Source of the DNA: Protula sp. h YS-2021 | Lineage: Eukaryota > Annelida > Polychaeta > Sabellida > Serpulidae | Length of the DNA stretch: 64,000 bases | NCBI GenBank assembly: GCA_949752745.1 | Contig: OX457034.1 | Coordinates: 4,663,105 to 4,727,104 of the forward strand | Direction: 5' to 3' | Shown: positions 11,278 to 23,310 of the stretch, piece by piece | How the letters are laid out: each line of letters starts with the position of its first letter | Position numbering within the stretch: position 1 is the stretch's first letter | Made by a program: the position numbers and the translations under genes | The notes under the pieces: generated by a model | Databases searched by the model: none | What the model was told of the DNA's origin: nothing | The model's input: the letters and a program-made list of their open reading frames with translations, nothing else

Positions 11278-12185
11278 ATGGTAACACTCATGGTAATACG
11301 CATGGCAACACGCATGGCAACACACATGGCAACACTCATGGTAAAACTCATGGCAACACTCATGGTAACACTAATGGAAACAATTATGGTAACACCCATG
11401 GAAACACGCATGGCAACACACATGACAACACTCATGGTAACACTCATGGCAATACACGTAGTAACACTCATGGGATCAGTTATGAGTACACTCATGGCAA
11501 CACATGGTAAAACTCATGCCAACACTTATGGTAGCACTCATGCCAACACTCATGGTAACACTCATGGCAACACTCGTGGCAACACTTATGGTAACATTCA
11601 TGCCAACACTCATAATTGCACTCATGGTAACATTCATGGCAACACTCATGGTAACACTCATGCCAACACATAGTTACACTCATGGTAACACTCATGCCAA
11701 CACTCATAGTTACACTCATGCCAACACTTATGGTAGCACTCATGGCAACGCTTATGGTAACACTCATGCCAACACTCATAGTTACACTCATGGTAACACT
11801 TATGGCAGCACTCATGGCAACACTTATGGTAACACTCATGCCAACACTCATAGTTAAACTCATGGAAACACGCATGACAAGACTCATGGCAACACTTATG
11901 GTAACACTCATGCCAAATCTCATAGTTACACTCATGGTAACACTCATGGCAACACTTATGGTAACACTCATGTCAACACTCATAGTTACACTCATGGTAA
12001 CACTCATGGTAACACTCATGGCAACACTCATGGCAACACTTATGGTAGCACTCATGGCAACACTTATGGTAACACTCATGCCAACACTCATAGTTACACT
12101 TATGGTAACACTCATGGCAACACTTGTGGTAACACTCATGCCAACACTCATAGTTACACTCCTGGTAACACTCATGGTAACAGTA
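11278..12185. repeat. 12-bp minisatellite, segment 3
   Basis: About 75 copies of the 12-bp unit (atggtaacactc and variants such as atgccaacactc and atagttacactc). From about 11500 the variants follow one another in a recurring order, a higher-order pattern of several units. The array ends about 60 bp before the acceptor of the first recognisable exon of the SH3/zinc-finger gene, so it lies in an intron of that gene if the gene continues to the left. Confidence 0.9.
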
Positions 12186-12243
12186 GTGAAGGGAATTATA
12201 TTAATAAAATAATGCATTTAGTTTTCTTTTTTTCTGTGTGCAG

Positions 12244-12334
12244 ATTCCAGAAAGTGTGCGACTCCAATGAGCTGTGGTGGCTGGTGGAGGATGAAGACGG
12301 CGGTGTGGGGCATGTACCCGCCTCCTATATGCAC
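12244..12334 (+). CDS. SH3/zinc-finger gene, exon n-2
   Basis: The acceptor is tttttctgtgtgcag and the donor is gtacgt. One base completes a codon from an unseen upstream exon, then 30 codons follow, ending in phase 0. It encodes the second half of the SH3 fold (FQKVCDSNELWW through VPASYMH). Confidence 0.8.
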
Positions 12335-13790
12335 GTACGTCTTTTCTGTCAGACCTAACTACACCACATCAGACACATATAAAATTTCTTGTATAATAGT
12401 TTTTTTTTTCAAATAAAATATACTACTGCTAATGGTGTCACTGTTTCTACCACTGCAACTGCTCTTTATTGAGGAATAAATGAAACAGTTCAAAGCTTTA
12501 TAGTGACGTTTCTAGGTGACAGAAGAGCTAAAAGCGTTGCCATGGCTACAGAACTGCGAGCCCGAGCCGGAGGCGGCACCCCTACAACCGGAAATTGGGA
12601 GGAAATTGTGCCGATTTGGTGCTCCCGAAGGCTACGAGGGCAACCCGAAGCGTGCGTATTCTCGTCTGTGATTGGCTGACTCAGTTGTCTTGCTGTGACG
12701 TCATTGTATTCCTGCTGCCGGATACTAGTTTAACAAAGAGCAGGAAGAAAAATAGTTTGGTTTCTCATCCAATTTTTTTAAATGACCAACCATTTTCAGT
12801 ACCTTTTCTGATTAGATTTCATTAAATCTCTCTGTTTGTTGAATCAGGGGTAAGCGGGTCAGGTGTAAGCGGGCCAGGGCTAAGCAGGCCAGGGGTAAGC
12901 AGGCCAAGGGTAAGCGGGCCAGGGGTAAACAGGCCAGGGGTAAGCGGGCCAGGGGTAAGCAGGCCAAGGGTAAGCGGGCCAGGGGTAAGCAGGCCAGGGG
13001 TAAGCAGGCCAGGGGTAAGCAGGCCAAGGGTAAGCGGGCCAGGGGTAAGCAGGCCAGGGGTAAGTGGGCCAAGGGTAAGCGGGCCAGGGGTAAGCAGGCC
13101 AGGGGTAAGCGGGCCAGGGGTAAGCGGGCCAAGGGTAAGCGGGCCAGGGGTAAGCGGGCCAGGGCTAAGCAGGCCAGGGGTAAGCAGGCCAAGGGAAAGC
13201 GGGCCAGGGGTAAGCAGGCCAGGGGTAAGCGGGCCAGGGGTAAGCAGGCCAGGGATAAGCGGGCCAAGGGTAAGCGGGCCAGGGGTAAGCGGGCCAGGTG
13301 TAAGCAGGCCAGGGGTAAGCAGGCCAAGGGTAAGCGGGCCAGGGGTAAGCAGGCCAGGGGTAAGCAGGCCAAGGTAAGCGGGCCAGGGGTAAGCGGGCCA
13401 GGGGTAAGCGGGCCAGAGGTAAGCGGGCTAGGGGTAAGCAGGCCAGGGGTAAGCGGACCAGGGGTAAGCGGTCCAGGGGTAAGCGGGCCAGGTGTAATCA
13501 GGCTAGATTTGAATACAACAAAGCAAAAGAGACTTTTGCGTACGTGCTGCATTGTATACAACGTTTTGTTTTTGCTTCGATTTTTGGACGTATTTCTGTG
13601 ATTTTTTTCAGTGCCATACAAACCCTACAATGCCACATACGACCTGAAAGGGCAGAAGAGAGGCACGGACCGCTTCCACTGCGAGGTCTGCAACCGCTTC
13701 TTCAACGGCGATATCCCGTACCGGTCCCACCTGAACAGCAAGGCGCATAAGGAGGAGGTGGCTCTGGCCCAGGAGTACGCCCAGGCCTGA
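12244..13790 (+). CDS. SH3 domain / C2H2 zinc-finger protein, last three exons (partial)
   Basis: Three exons (12244-12334, 12516-12651, 13612-13790) join in frame: phase 0 between the first two, phase 1 between the last two, where AAG C joins TG CCA. The first encodes the C-terminal half of an SH3 domain, with the WW pair (NELWWLVEDEDG), the glycine turn and the closing GHVPASYM. After an acidic linker (EPEPEAAP) the last exon encodes one C2H2 finger of U1/matrin-like spacing: CEVC, then twelve residues, then HLNSKAH. The protein ends EYAQA and TGA. The pairing of SH3 with a terminal zinc finger suggests an adaptor that also binds nucleic acid or protein through the finger, but I do not recognise the family. 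The N-terminal part, including the first half of the SH3 domain, was not found upstream. The last exon's 3' edge is the seed of the 68-bp array that follows. Confidence 0.75.
12516..12651 (+). CDS. SH3/zinc-finger gene, exon n-1
   Basis: The acceptor is gacgtttctag and the donor is gtgcgt. The exon encodes 45 codons plus one base. It is an acidic, proline-containing linker that begins VTEELKALPWLQ and ends YEGNPK. Confidence 0.75.
12843..13500. repeat. 15-bp intronic minisatellite carrying GGTAAGC in each unit
   Basis: About 44 copies of a 15-bp unit (gtaagcgggccaggg, alternating gcggg with gcagg). It lies wholly within the last intron of the SH3/zinc-finger gene. Every unit contains gggtaagc, which resembles a 5' splice donor. 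The unit length is divisible by three, which produces a spurious antisense ORF. Confidence 0.95.
13612..13790 (+). CDS. SH3/zinc-finger gene, terminal exon
   Basis: The acceptor is gtgatttttttcag. The exon encodes 59 codons after the junction codon, with the zinc finger (FHCEVCNRFF ... HLNSKAHKEE) and the stop TGA at 13788-13790. From 13730 the exon is also the first copy of the 68-bp repeat. Confidence 0.85.
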
Positions 13791-16700
13791 GAGTGCGCCT
13801 GTGCAGCAAGGCGCATAAAGAGGGGAGGGCTCTGGCCCAGGAGTACGCCAAGGCCTGAGAGTGCGGCTGTACAGCAAGGCGCATAAAGAGGGGAGGGCTC
13901 TGGCCCAGGAGTACGCCAAGGCCTTAGAGTGCGCCTGTACCACTAGGCGTGTAAAGAGGGGAGGGCTCTGGTCCAGGAGTACGCCCCGGCCTGAGAGTGC
14001 GCCTGTACAGCAAGGCGCATAAAGAGGGGAGGGCTCTGGCCCAGGAGTACGCCCAGGCCTGAGAGTGCGCCTGTACAGCAAGGCGTGTAAAGAGGGGAGG
14101 GCTCTGGCCCAGGAGTACGCCCAGGCCTGAGAGTGCGCCTGTACAGCAAGGCGCATAAAGAGGAGGTGGCTCTGGCCCAGGAGTACGCCCAGGCCTGAGA
14201 GTGCGCCTGTACAGCAAGGCGCATAAAGAGGGGAGGGCTCTGGCCCAGGAGTACGCCCAGGCCTGAGAATGCGCCTGTACAGCAAGGCGGATAAAGAGGG
14301 GAGGGCTCTGGCCCAGGAGTACGCCCAGGCCTGAGAGTGCGCCTGTACAGCAAGGCGTATAAAGAGGGGAGGGCTCTGGCCCAGGAGTACGCCCAGGCCT
14401 GAGAGTGCGCCTGTACAGCAAGGCGTATAAAGAGGGGAGGGCTCTGGCCCAGGAGTACGCCCAGGCCTGAGAGTGCGCCTGTGCAGCAAGGCGTGTAAAG
14501 AGGGGAGGGCTCTGGCCCAGGAGTACGCCCAGGCCTGAGAGTGCGCCTGTACAGCAAGGCGGATAAAGAGGGGAGGGCTCTGGCCCAGGAGTACGCCCAG
14601 GCCTGAGAGTGCGCCTCTGCAGCAAGGCGTGTAAAGAGGGGAGGGCTCTGGCCCAGGAGTACGCCCAGGCCTGAGAGTGCGCCTGTACAGCAAGGCGGAT
14701 AAAGAGGGGAGGGCTCTGGCCCAGGAGTACGCCCAGGCCTGAGAGTGCGCCTGTGCAGCAAGGCGTATAAAGAGGGGAGGGCTCTGGCCCAGGAGCACGC
14801 CCAGGCCTGAGAGTGCGCCTGTACAGTAAGGCGGATAAAGAGGGGAGGGCTCTGGCCCAGGAGTACGCCGGGGCCTGAGAGTGCGCATGTACAGCAAGGC
14901 GGATAAAGAGGGGAGGGCTCTGGCCAAGGAGTACGCCCAGGCCTGAGAGTGCGCCTGTGCAGCAAGGTGTGTAAAGAGGGGAGGGCTCTGGCCCAGGAGT
15001 ACGCCCAGGCCTAAGAGTGCGCCTGTGCAGCAAGGCGTGTAAAGAGGGGAGGGCTCTGGCCCAGGAGTACGCCCAGGCCTGAGAGTTCGCCTGTGCAGCA
15101 AGGCGCATAAAGAGGGGAGGGCTCTGGCCCAGGAGTACGCCCAGGCCTGAGAGTGCGCCTGTGCAGCAAGGCGTGTAAAGAGGGGAGGGCTCTGGCCCAG
15201 GAGTACGCCCAGGCCTGAGAGTTCGCCTGTGCAGCAAGGCGCATAAAGAGGGGAGGGCTCTGGCCCAGGAGTACGCCCAGGCCTGAGTGCGCCTGTACAG
15301 CAAGGCGTATAAAGAGGGGAGGGCTCTTGCCCAGGAGTTTGCCCAGGCCTTAGAGTGCGCCTGTACAGCAAGGCGCATAAAGAGGGTAGGGCTCTGGCCT
15401 AGGAGTACGCCCAGGCCTGAGAGTGCGCCTGTACAGCAAGGCACATAAAGAGGGGAGGTCTCTGGCCTAGGTGTACGCCCAGGCCTGAGAGTGCGCCTGT
15501 ACAGCAAGACGTATAAAGAGGGGAGGGCTCTGGCCCAGGAGTACGCCCAGGCCTGAGAGTGCGCCTGTACAGCAAGGCGTATAAAGAGGGGAGAGCTCTG
15601 GGCCAGGAGTACGCCAAGGCCTTAGAGTGCGCCTGTACCACTAGGCGTATAAAGAGGGGAGGGCTCTGGCCCAGGAGTACGCCCAGGCCTGAGAGTGCGC
15701 CTGTACAGCAAGGCGTATAAAGAGGGGAGAGCTCTGGGCCAGGAGTACGCCAAGGCCTTAGAGTGCGCCTGTACCACTAGGCGTATAAAGAGGGGAGGGC
15801 TCTGGCCCAGGAGACGCCTAGGCCTGAGAATGCGCCTGTACAGCAAGGCGTATAAAGAGGGGAGGGCTCTGGCCCAGGAGTACGCCCAGGCCTGAGAGTG
15901 CGCCTGCACAGCAAGGCGCATAAAGAGGGGAGGGCACTGGCCTAGGAGTACGCCCACGCCTTAGAGTGCGCCTGTATAGCAAGGCACATAAAGAGGGGAG
16001 GGCTCTGGCCCAGGAGTACGCCCAGGCCTGAGAGTGCGCCTGTACAGCAAGGCGTATAAAGAGGGGAGGGCTCTGGCCCAGGAGGACGCCCAGGCCTGAG
16101 AGTGCGCCTGCACAGCAAGACGTATAAAGAGGGGAGGGCTCTGCCCCAGGAGTACGCCCAGGCCTGAGAGTGCGCCTGTACAGCAAGGCGTATAAAGAGG
16201 GGAGGGCTCTGGCCCAGGAGTACGCCCAGGCCTGAGAGTGCGCCTGTACAGCAAGACGTATAAATAGGGGAGGGCTCTGCCCCAGGAGTACGCCCAGGCC
16301 TGAGAGTGCGCCTGTACAGCAAGGCGTATGAAGAGGGGGGGTGGGGGGGGGGGGGGCTCTGGCCCAGGAATACGCCCAGACCTGAGATTGCGACTGTACA
16401 GCAAGGCGCATAAAGAGGGGAGGGCTCTGGCCCAGGAGTACGCCCAGGCCTGAGAGTGCGCCTGTGCAGCAAGACGTATAAAGAGGGGAGGGCTCTGCCC
16501 CAGGAGTACGCCCAGGCCTGGGAGTGCGCCTGTACAGCAAGGCGTATGAAGAGGGGGGGGGGGGGCTCTGGCCCAGGAATACGCCCAGACCTGAGATTGC
16601 GACTGTACAGCAAGGCGCATAAAGAGGGGAGGGCTCTGGCCCAGGAGTACGCCCAGGCCTGAGAGTGCGCCTGTGCAGCAAGGCGGATAAAGAGGGGAGG

Positions 16701-18098
16701 GCTCTGCCCCAGGAGTACGCCCAGGCCTGAGAGTGCGCCTGTACAGCAAGGCGTTTAAAGAGGAGAGGGCTCTGGCCCAGGAGTACGCCCAGGCCTGAGA
16801 GTGCGCCTGTGCAGCAAGGCGCATAAAGAGGGGAGGGCTCTGGCCCAGGAGTACGCCAAGGCCTTAGAGTGCGCCTGTACCACAAGGCGTATAAAGAGGG
16901 GAGGGCTCTGGCCCAGGAGTACGCCCAGGCCTGAGAGTGCGCCTGTACAGCAAGGCGTTTAAAGAGGAGAGGGCTCTGGCCCAGGAGTACGCCCAGGCCT
17001 GAGAGTGCGCCTGTGCAGCAAGGCGGATAAAGAGGGGAGGGCTCTGGCCCAGGAGTACGCCCAGGCCTGAGAGTGCGCCTGTACAGCAAGGCGGATAAAG
17101 AGGGGAGGGCTCTGGCCCAGGAGTACGCCCAGGCCTGAGAGTGCGCCTGTACAGCAAGGCGTATAAAGAGGGGAGGGCTCTGGCCCAGGAGTACGCCCAG
17201 GCCTGAGTGCGCCTGTACAGCAAGGCGTATAAAGAGGGGAGGGCTCTTGCCCAGGAGTACGCCCAGGCCTGAGAGTGCGCCTGTACAGCAAGGCGGATAA
17301 AGAGGGGAGGGCTCTGGCCCAGGAGTACGCCCAGGCCTGAGAGTGCGCCTGTACAGCAAGGCGCACAAAGAGGGGAGGGCTCTGGCCCAGGAGTACGCCC
17401 AAGCCTGAGAGTGCGCCTGTGCAGCAAGGCGGATAAAGAGGGGAGGGCTCTGGCCCAGGAGTACGCCCAGGCCTGAGAGTGCGCCTGTACAGCAAGGCGT
17501 ATAAAGAGGGGAGGGCTCTGGCCCAGGAGTACGCTCAGGCCTGAGAGTGCGCCTGTACAGCAAGGCGTATAAAGAGGGGAGGGCTCTTGCCCAGGAGTAC
17601 GCCCAGGCCTGAGAGTGCGCCTGTACAGCAAGGCGGATAAAGAGGGGAGGGCTCTGGCCCAGGAGTACGCCCAGGCCTGAGAGTGCGCCTGTGCAGCAAG
17701 GCGTATAAAGAGGGGAGGGCTCTGGCCCAGGAGTACGCCGGGGCCTGAGAGTGCGCCTGTACAGCAAGGCGGATAAAGAGGGGAGGGCTCTGGCCCAGGA
17801 GTACGCCCAGGCCTGAGAGTGCGCCTGTGCAGCAAGGCGGATAAAGAGGGGAGGGCTCTGGCCCAGGAGTACGCCCAGGCCTGAGAGTGCGCCTGTGCAG
17901 CAAGGCGTATAAAGAGGGGAGGGCTCTGGCCCAGGAGTACGCCGGGGCCTGAGAGTGCGCCTGTACAGCAAGGCGTATAAAGAGGGGAGGGCTCTGGCCC
18001 AGGAGTACGCTCAGGCCTGAGAGTGCGCCTGTGCAGCAAGGCGTATAAAGAGGGGAGGGCTCTGGCCCAGGAGTACGCCCCGGCTTCAGAGTTCGCCC
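13730..18098. repeat. 68-bp minisatellite derived from the terminal coding exon
   Basis: About 64 copies of a 68-bp unit. The first copy (13730-13797) is the end of the coding exon itself: codons for LNSKAHKEEVALAQEYAQA, the stop TGA, and seven bases of 3' UTR. Later copies keep cagcaaggcg, gctctggcccaggagtacgc and ccaggcctgagagtgcg, but mostly read aaagaggggaggg where the exon has aaggaggaggtgg. A copy near 14155 still has gaggaggtgg, so the exon is the likely source. The array would lie in the 3' UTR or downstream of the gene. Two G-run expansions occur near 16336 and 16552. The 500-700 residue antisense frames over this array are not genes. Confidence 0.95.
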
Positions 18099-18299
18099 GT
18101 TTTTGCCTTGGAAAGTGAGGGAGGGTGGATTGGGGAGCTGTTGTGAGGCAGATTTACAGGGCTTGAAAAGTTTGAAGGATGCATAGTTGGCCAGCTCTGG
18201 TATCCATAGCAACGTTCGGCAGCAACATCCGGTCCCTTCAAAGGGGTGCTTTGATTGGTCGAGAGGGTGTGAAAGAATCGATGGGTATAAAGGGTAGTG

Positions 18300-18655
18300 T
18301 AGATAGCACGTGCAACAAACATCTATAAATAAAACACGTGCAACAAAACATCTTTAGATAACACGTGCAGCAAACATCTGTAGATAACACTGTAACAAAC
18401 ATCTATAGATAACACGTGTAACAAACATCTATAGGTAACACGTGTAACAAACATCTATAGATAACACGTGTAACAAACATCTATAGATAACACGTGTAAC
18501 AAACATCTAAAGATAACACGTGTAACAAACATCTATAGATAACACGTGTAACAAACATCTATAGATAACACGTGCAGCAAACATCTGTAGATAACACGTG
18601 TAACAAACATCTATAGATAACACGTGTAACAAACATCTGTAGATACCTCTTGTAA
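18300..18655. repeat. 26-bp minisatellite with CACGTG
   Basis: About 13 copies of a 26-bp unit made of aacaaacatctatagataac and acgtgt. Most copies contain the palindrome cacgtg. Confidence 0.9.
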
Positions 18656-18827
18656 CGTAGCAAGATGCACGAGAAGTACAATGACAAATTGATAAGCGTG
18701 TAAAATACTGTAATACTGTAATAAGAGATAAAAACGAGATTTCTGTTACGTTAACATTTATGCTCCTAGTCGTAGAGTTCTGTAAGAGTTTTTTACATTT
18801 CTAATCTTAAGTTGTAGAACTTAGTCT
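18656..18827. other. unique sequence, nothing recognised
   Basis: Short AT-rich stretch between two repeat blocks. No exon or element end was seen. Confidence 0.4.
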
Positions 18828-19112
18828 GTAATGTGCCCATGTTTTGCACGTGTCCTGGGCCTATCTTGTACGCGTACAGTAATGTGCCCATGTTTTGCAC
18901 GTGTCCTGGGCCTATCTTGTGCGTGTACGTTAATGTATATATGTTATACATGTGTAGTGTTCGTATTTCATACGTGCACGTTAATTTACACGTGTTTTGC
19001 ACGTGTAGTGCTGGTACCACGTGGTCTGCACCTGTAGTGTTGGTATTTCGTACGTTCACGTTATTTTACACGTGTTTTACACGTGTAGTGCTCGTACTTT
19101 GTACATTTACGT
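18828..19112. repeat. degenerate tandem repeat of about 50-60 bp with acgtgt motifs
   Basis: The first two copies (from 18831 and 18886) are nearly identical over tgcccatgttttgcacgtgt and gggcctatcttg. Four later copies are diverged but keep acgtgt and tacgt. No gene was seen; open frames here follow from the repeat. Confidence 0.75.
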
Positions 19113-19824
19113 CTTAATGTATTTTGTGCGCAAGAAGTCGACAGAAAACTTAATGAATAGATCAAGTTAAGAAAATAAAACATGAAGTTTTCTTTTTTCT
19201 TTTTTTTCAAATTTGATTTATTTCTATATCATGAAGCTCATTATGAAGCTCATGAAGTGTATCTCTGTATATGTAAGAATTAAACAGTGCATGGAAAAAA
19301 GTTTCAATTTTGGTTAACTGGGAAAGTAGTTGACTTTTTTTGGAATCCACGCTGCCATATTAGTGTGGTGTTATTCTGTTATCTAGGATTTCTTTCAGGG
19401 TGGGGGGTGGAGGGATGAGAGGAGAGATACTGATTGCCTGTTGGGCGATGCTCAGCATGTGATATTTGTGTCTTTTATGACGGGATGGTCTAGTGTGGTA
19501 AGTGGGGCTGATCCGTCGCCCATATGTGTGTGCGTTATTCAACATTTTCATGTTTTACTGCGTTCATTGTCTAACATTGTCTTAATAATGTTTTATGCTA
19601 AAATTCACTTTCAAAAATTGAAACAAAGTTGTTTGAATGACGCCGTAACAAATGCATGCCCCAGCAGGCACGTATTGTCTGTTTTCTGGGACTGCGGAAG
19701 ACAGAGTCATTCATCAGCAGAACAGTTCATCGTGGTCAGGTTGTCTGATTTGAAAAAGAAAAAGGCACCGATTGTGGTGTGAATGATTTCTAGGTGAATC
19801 TGTTACCAACTGTGCGTGTCTATA
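19113..19824. other. unique sequence without recognised gene
   Basis: AT-rich, non-repetitive stretch. It has an aataaaa motif near 19175, which could serve as a polyadenylation signal for the upstream plus-strand gene, but it lies over 5 kb from the stop codon and is doubtful. I see no exon with homology. Confidence 0.4.
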
Positions 19825-22255
19825 ATGCATGCAGGTTGGGTGTATGTTATGTACTGTACGCGGACATTTCTATAATACACATGGGCTGGGTGTATGTTGT
19901 GCACTGTACGCGGACATTTCTATGATGCACATGGGTTACATAGTGTACGCGGACATTTCTATAATACACATGGGCTGGGTGTATGTTATGTACTGTACGC
20001 GGACATTTCTATGATGCACATGGGTTACATAGTGTACGCGGACATTTCTATAACACACATGGGCTGGGTGTATGTTGTGCACTGTACGCGGACATTTCTA
20101 TGATGCACATGGGTTACATAGTGTACGCGGACATTTCTATAACACGCATGGGCTGGGTGTATGTGATGTACTGTACGCGGACATTTCTATAATACACATG
20201 GGCTGGGCGTATGTTATGTACTGTACGCGGACATTTCTATAATACACATGGGCTGGGTGTATGTTATGTACTGTACGCGGACATTTCTATAATACACATC
20301 GACTGGGTGTGTGTGATGTACTGTACGCGGACATTTCTATAATGCACATGGGCTGGGTGTATGTTATATACTGTACGCGGACATTTCTATAATACACATG
20401 GACTGGGTGTATGTGATGTACTGTACGCGGACACTTCTATAAGACGTATGGGCTGGGTGTATGTTATATACTGTACGCGGACACTTCTATAAGACGTATG
20501 GGCTGGGTGTATGTTATATACTGTACGCGGACATTTCTATAATGCACATGGGCTGGGTGTATGTTATGTACTGTACGCGGACATTTCTATAATACACATG
20601 GGCTGGGTGTATGTTGTGTACTGTACGCGGACATTTCTATGATGCACATGGGTTACATAGTGTACGCGGACATTTCTATAATACACATGGGCTGGGTGTA
20701 TGTTATGTACTGTACGCGGACATTTCTATAATACACATGGGCTGGGTGTATGTTGTGTACTGTACGCGGACATTTCTATGATGCACATGGGTTACATAGT
20801 GTACGCGGACATTTCTATAATACACATGGGCTGGGTGTATGTGATGTACTGTACGCGGACACTTCTATAAGACGTATAGGCTGGGTGTATGTTATATACT
20901 GTACGCGGACACTTCTATAAGACGTATGGGCTGGGTGTATGTTATATACTGTACGCGGACATTTCTATAATACACATGGGCTGGGTGTATGTTGTGTACT
21001 GTACGCGGACATTTCTATAATACACATGGACTGGGTGTATGTGATGTACTGTACGCGGACATTTCTATGATGCACATGGGCTGGGTGTATGTTGTGTACT
21101 GTACGCGGACATTTCTATGATGCACATGGGTTACATAGTGTACGCGGACATTTCTATAATACACATGGGCTGGGTGTATGTTGTGTACTGTACGCGGACA
21201 TTTCTATGATGCACATGGGTTACATAGTGTACGCGGACATTTCTATAATACACATGGGCTGGGTGTATGTTATGTACTGTACGCGGACATTTCTATAATA
21301 CACATGGGCTGGGTGTATGTTGTGTACTGTACGCGGACATTTCTATGATGCACATGGGTTACATAGTGTACGCGGACATTTCTATAATACACATGGGCTG
21401 GGTGTATGTTGTGTACTGTACGCGGACATTTCTATGATGCACATGGGTTACATAGTGTACGCGGACATTTCTATAATACACATGGGCTGGGTGTATGTTG
21501 TGCACTGTACGCGGACATTTCTATGATGCACATGGGTTACATAGTGTACGCGGACATTTCTATAATACACATGGGCTGGGTGTATGTTATGTACTCTACG
21601 CGGACATTTCTATAATACACATCGACTGGGTGTGTGTGATGTACTGTACGCGGACATTTCTATAATGCACATGGGCTGGGTGTATGTTATATACTGTACG
21701 CGGACATTTCTATAATACACATGGACTGGGTGTATGTGATGTACTGTACGCGGACATTTCTATAATGCACATGAGCTGGGTGTATGTTATATACTGTACG
21801 CGGACACTTCTATAAGACGTATGGGCTGGGTGTATGTTATATACTGTACGCGGACATTTCTATAATGCACATGGGCTGGGTGTATGTTATGTACTGTACG
21901 CGGACATTTCTATGATGCACATGGGTTACATAGTGTACGCGGACATTTCTATAATACACATGGGCTGGGTGTATGTTATGTACTGTACGCGGACATTTCT
22001 ATGATGCACATGGGTTACATAGTGTACGCGGACATTTCTATAACACACATGGGCTGGGTGTATGTTGTGCACTGTACGCGGACATTTCTATGATGCACAT
22101 GGGTTACATAGTGTACGCGGACATTTCTATAATACACATGGGCTGGGTGTATATTGTGTACTGTACGCGGACATTTCTATAATGCACATGGGCTGGGTGT
22201 ATCTTACGTACTATACGCGGACATTTCCATAATACACATGGGCTGGGTGTGTGCT
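19825..22255. repeat. mixed 50-bp and 39-bp minisatellite
   Basis: Two unit types share the left half gtacgcggacatttctat. The long unit (about 50 bp) continues with aatacacatgggctgggtgt and atgttatgtact. The short unit (39 bp) continues with gatgcacatgggttacatagt. They alternate in blocks, often long-short pairs of 89 bp (for example 21078-21600), which gives a higher-order structure. No gene is inferred. Confidence 0.95.
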
Positions 22256-23157
22256 AAATAGTGTACGCGGACATTTCTATAATGCACATGGGTTACATAG
22301 TATACGCGGACATTTCTATAATGCACATGGGTTACATAGTGTACGCGGACATTTCTATAGTGCACATGGCTTACATAGTCTACGCGGACATTTCTATAAT
22401 GCACATGGGTTACATAGTGTACGCGGACATTTCTATAATACACATCGGTTACATAGTGTACGCGGACATTTCTGTAATACACATGGGTTACATAGTGTAC
22501 GCGGACATTTCTATAATACACATCGGTCACATAGTGTACGCGGACATTTCTATGAAGCACATTGGTTACATAGTGTACGCGGACATTTCTATAATGCACA
22601 TGGGTTACATAGTGTACGCGGACAGTTCTATAATGCACATGGATTAGATAGTGTAGGTGGACATTTCTATAATGCACATTGGTTGCATAGTGTACGTGGA
22701 CTTTTCTATAATGCACATGGGTTACGTAGTGTACGCGGACATTTCTATAATGCACATGGGGTACATAGTGTACGCGGACATTTCTATAATGCCCATGGGG
22801 TACATAGTGTACGCGGACATTTCTATGATGCACATGGGTTACATAGTGTACGCGGACATTTCTGTAATGCACATGGGTTACATAGTGTACGCGGACATTT
22901 CTATAATGCACATGGGTTTCATAGTGTACGCGGACATTTCTATGATGGACATGGGTTACATAGTATACGGGGACATTTCTATGATGCACATGGGTTACAT
23001 AGTGTACGCGGACATTTCAATGATGCACATGGGTTACATAGTGTACGCGGACATTTCTATAATGCACATGGGTTACATAGTGTACGCGGACATTTCTATG
23101 ATACACATGGGTTACATAGTGTACGCGGACATTTCTATAACACACGTGCCGGGTTAG
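22256..23157. repeat. 39-bp minisatellite, pure short-unit block
   Basis: About 23 copies of the 39-bp unit only. Because 39 is 13 codons, several frames stay open on both strands (for example repeats of VYADISIMHMGYI). No start context, splice sites or codon bias support translation. Confidence 0.95.
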
Positions 23158-23310
23158 TTTGTGCTTTATATGTGCACCCTTTGTGTGCCTTAATAGTGAC
23201 GTCATAGATACATGATGGATGGCGAGTTGGTGTTGTTAGAAGGTGGGGGGGGGGGGGGGGGCGTTTCCCGGTTGGGCATGTGGCGCGGGGAGGGGGTGTT
23301 AGGAATTATT

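Noticed and set aside
13608..18212. Minus-strand frames of 527, 587 and 717 residues
   Set aside because: They are antisense to the 68-bp array. The repeat reads ALLYRRTLRPGRTPGPEPS in all three frames in turn, as expected for a stop-free unit not divisible by three.
22251..23207. 318-residue plus-strand frame of VRGHFYNAHGLHS repeats
   Set aside because: The 39-bp repeat stays open in several frames on both strands at once, so openness is no evidence of translation.
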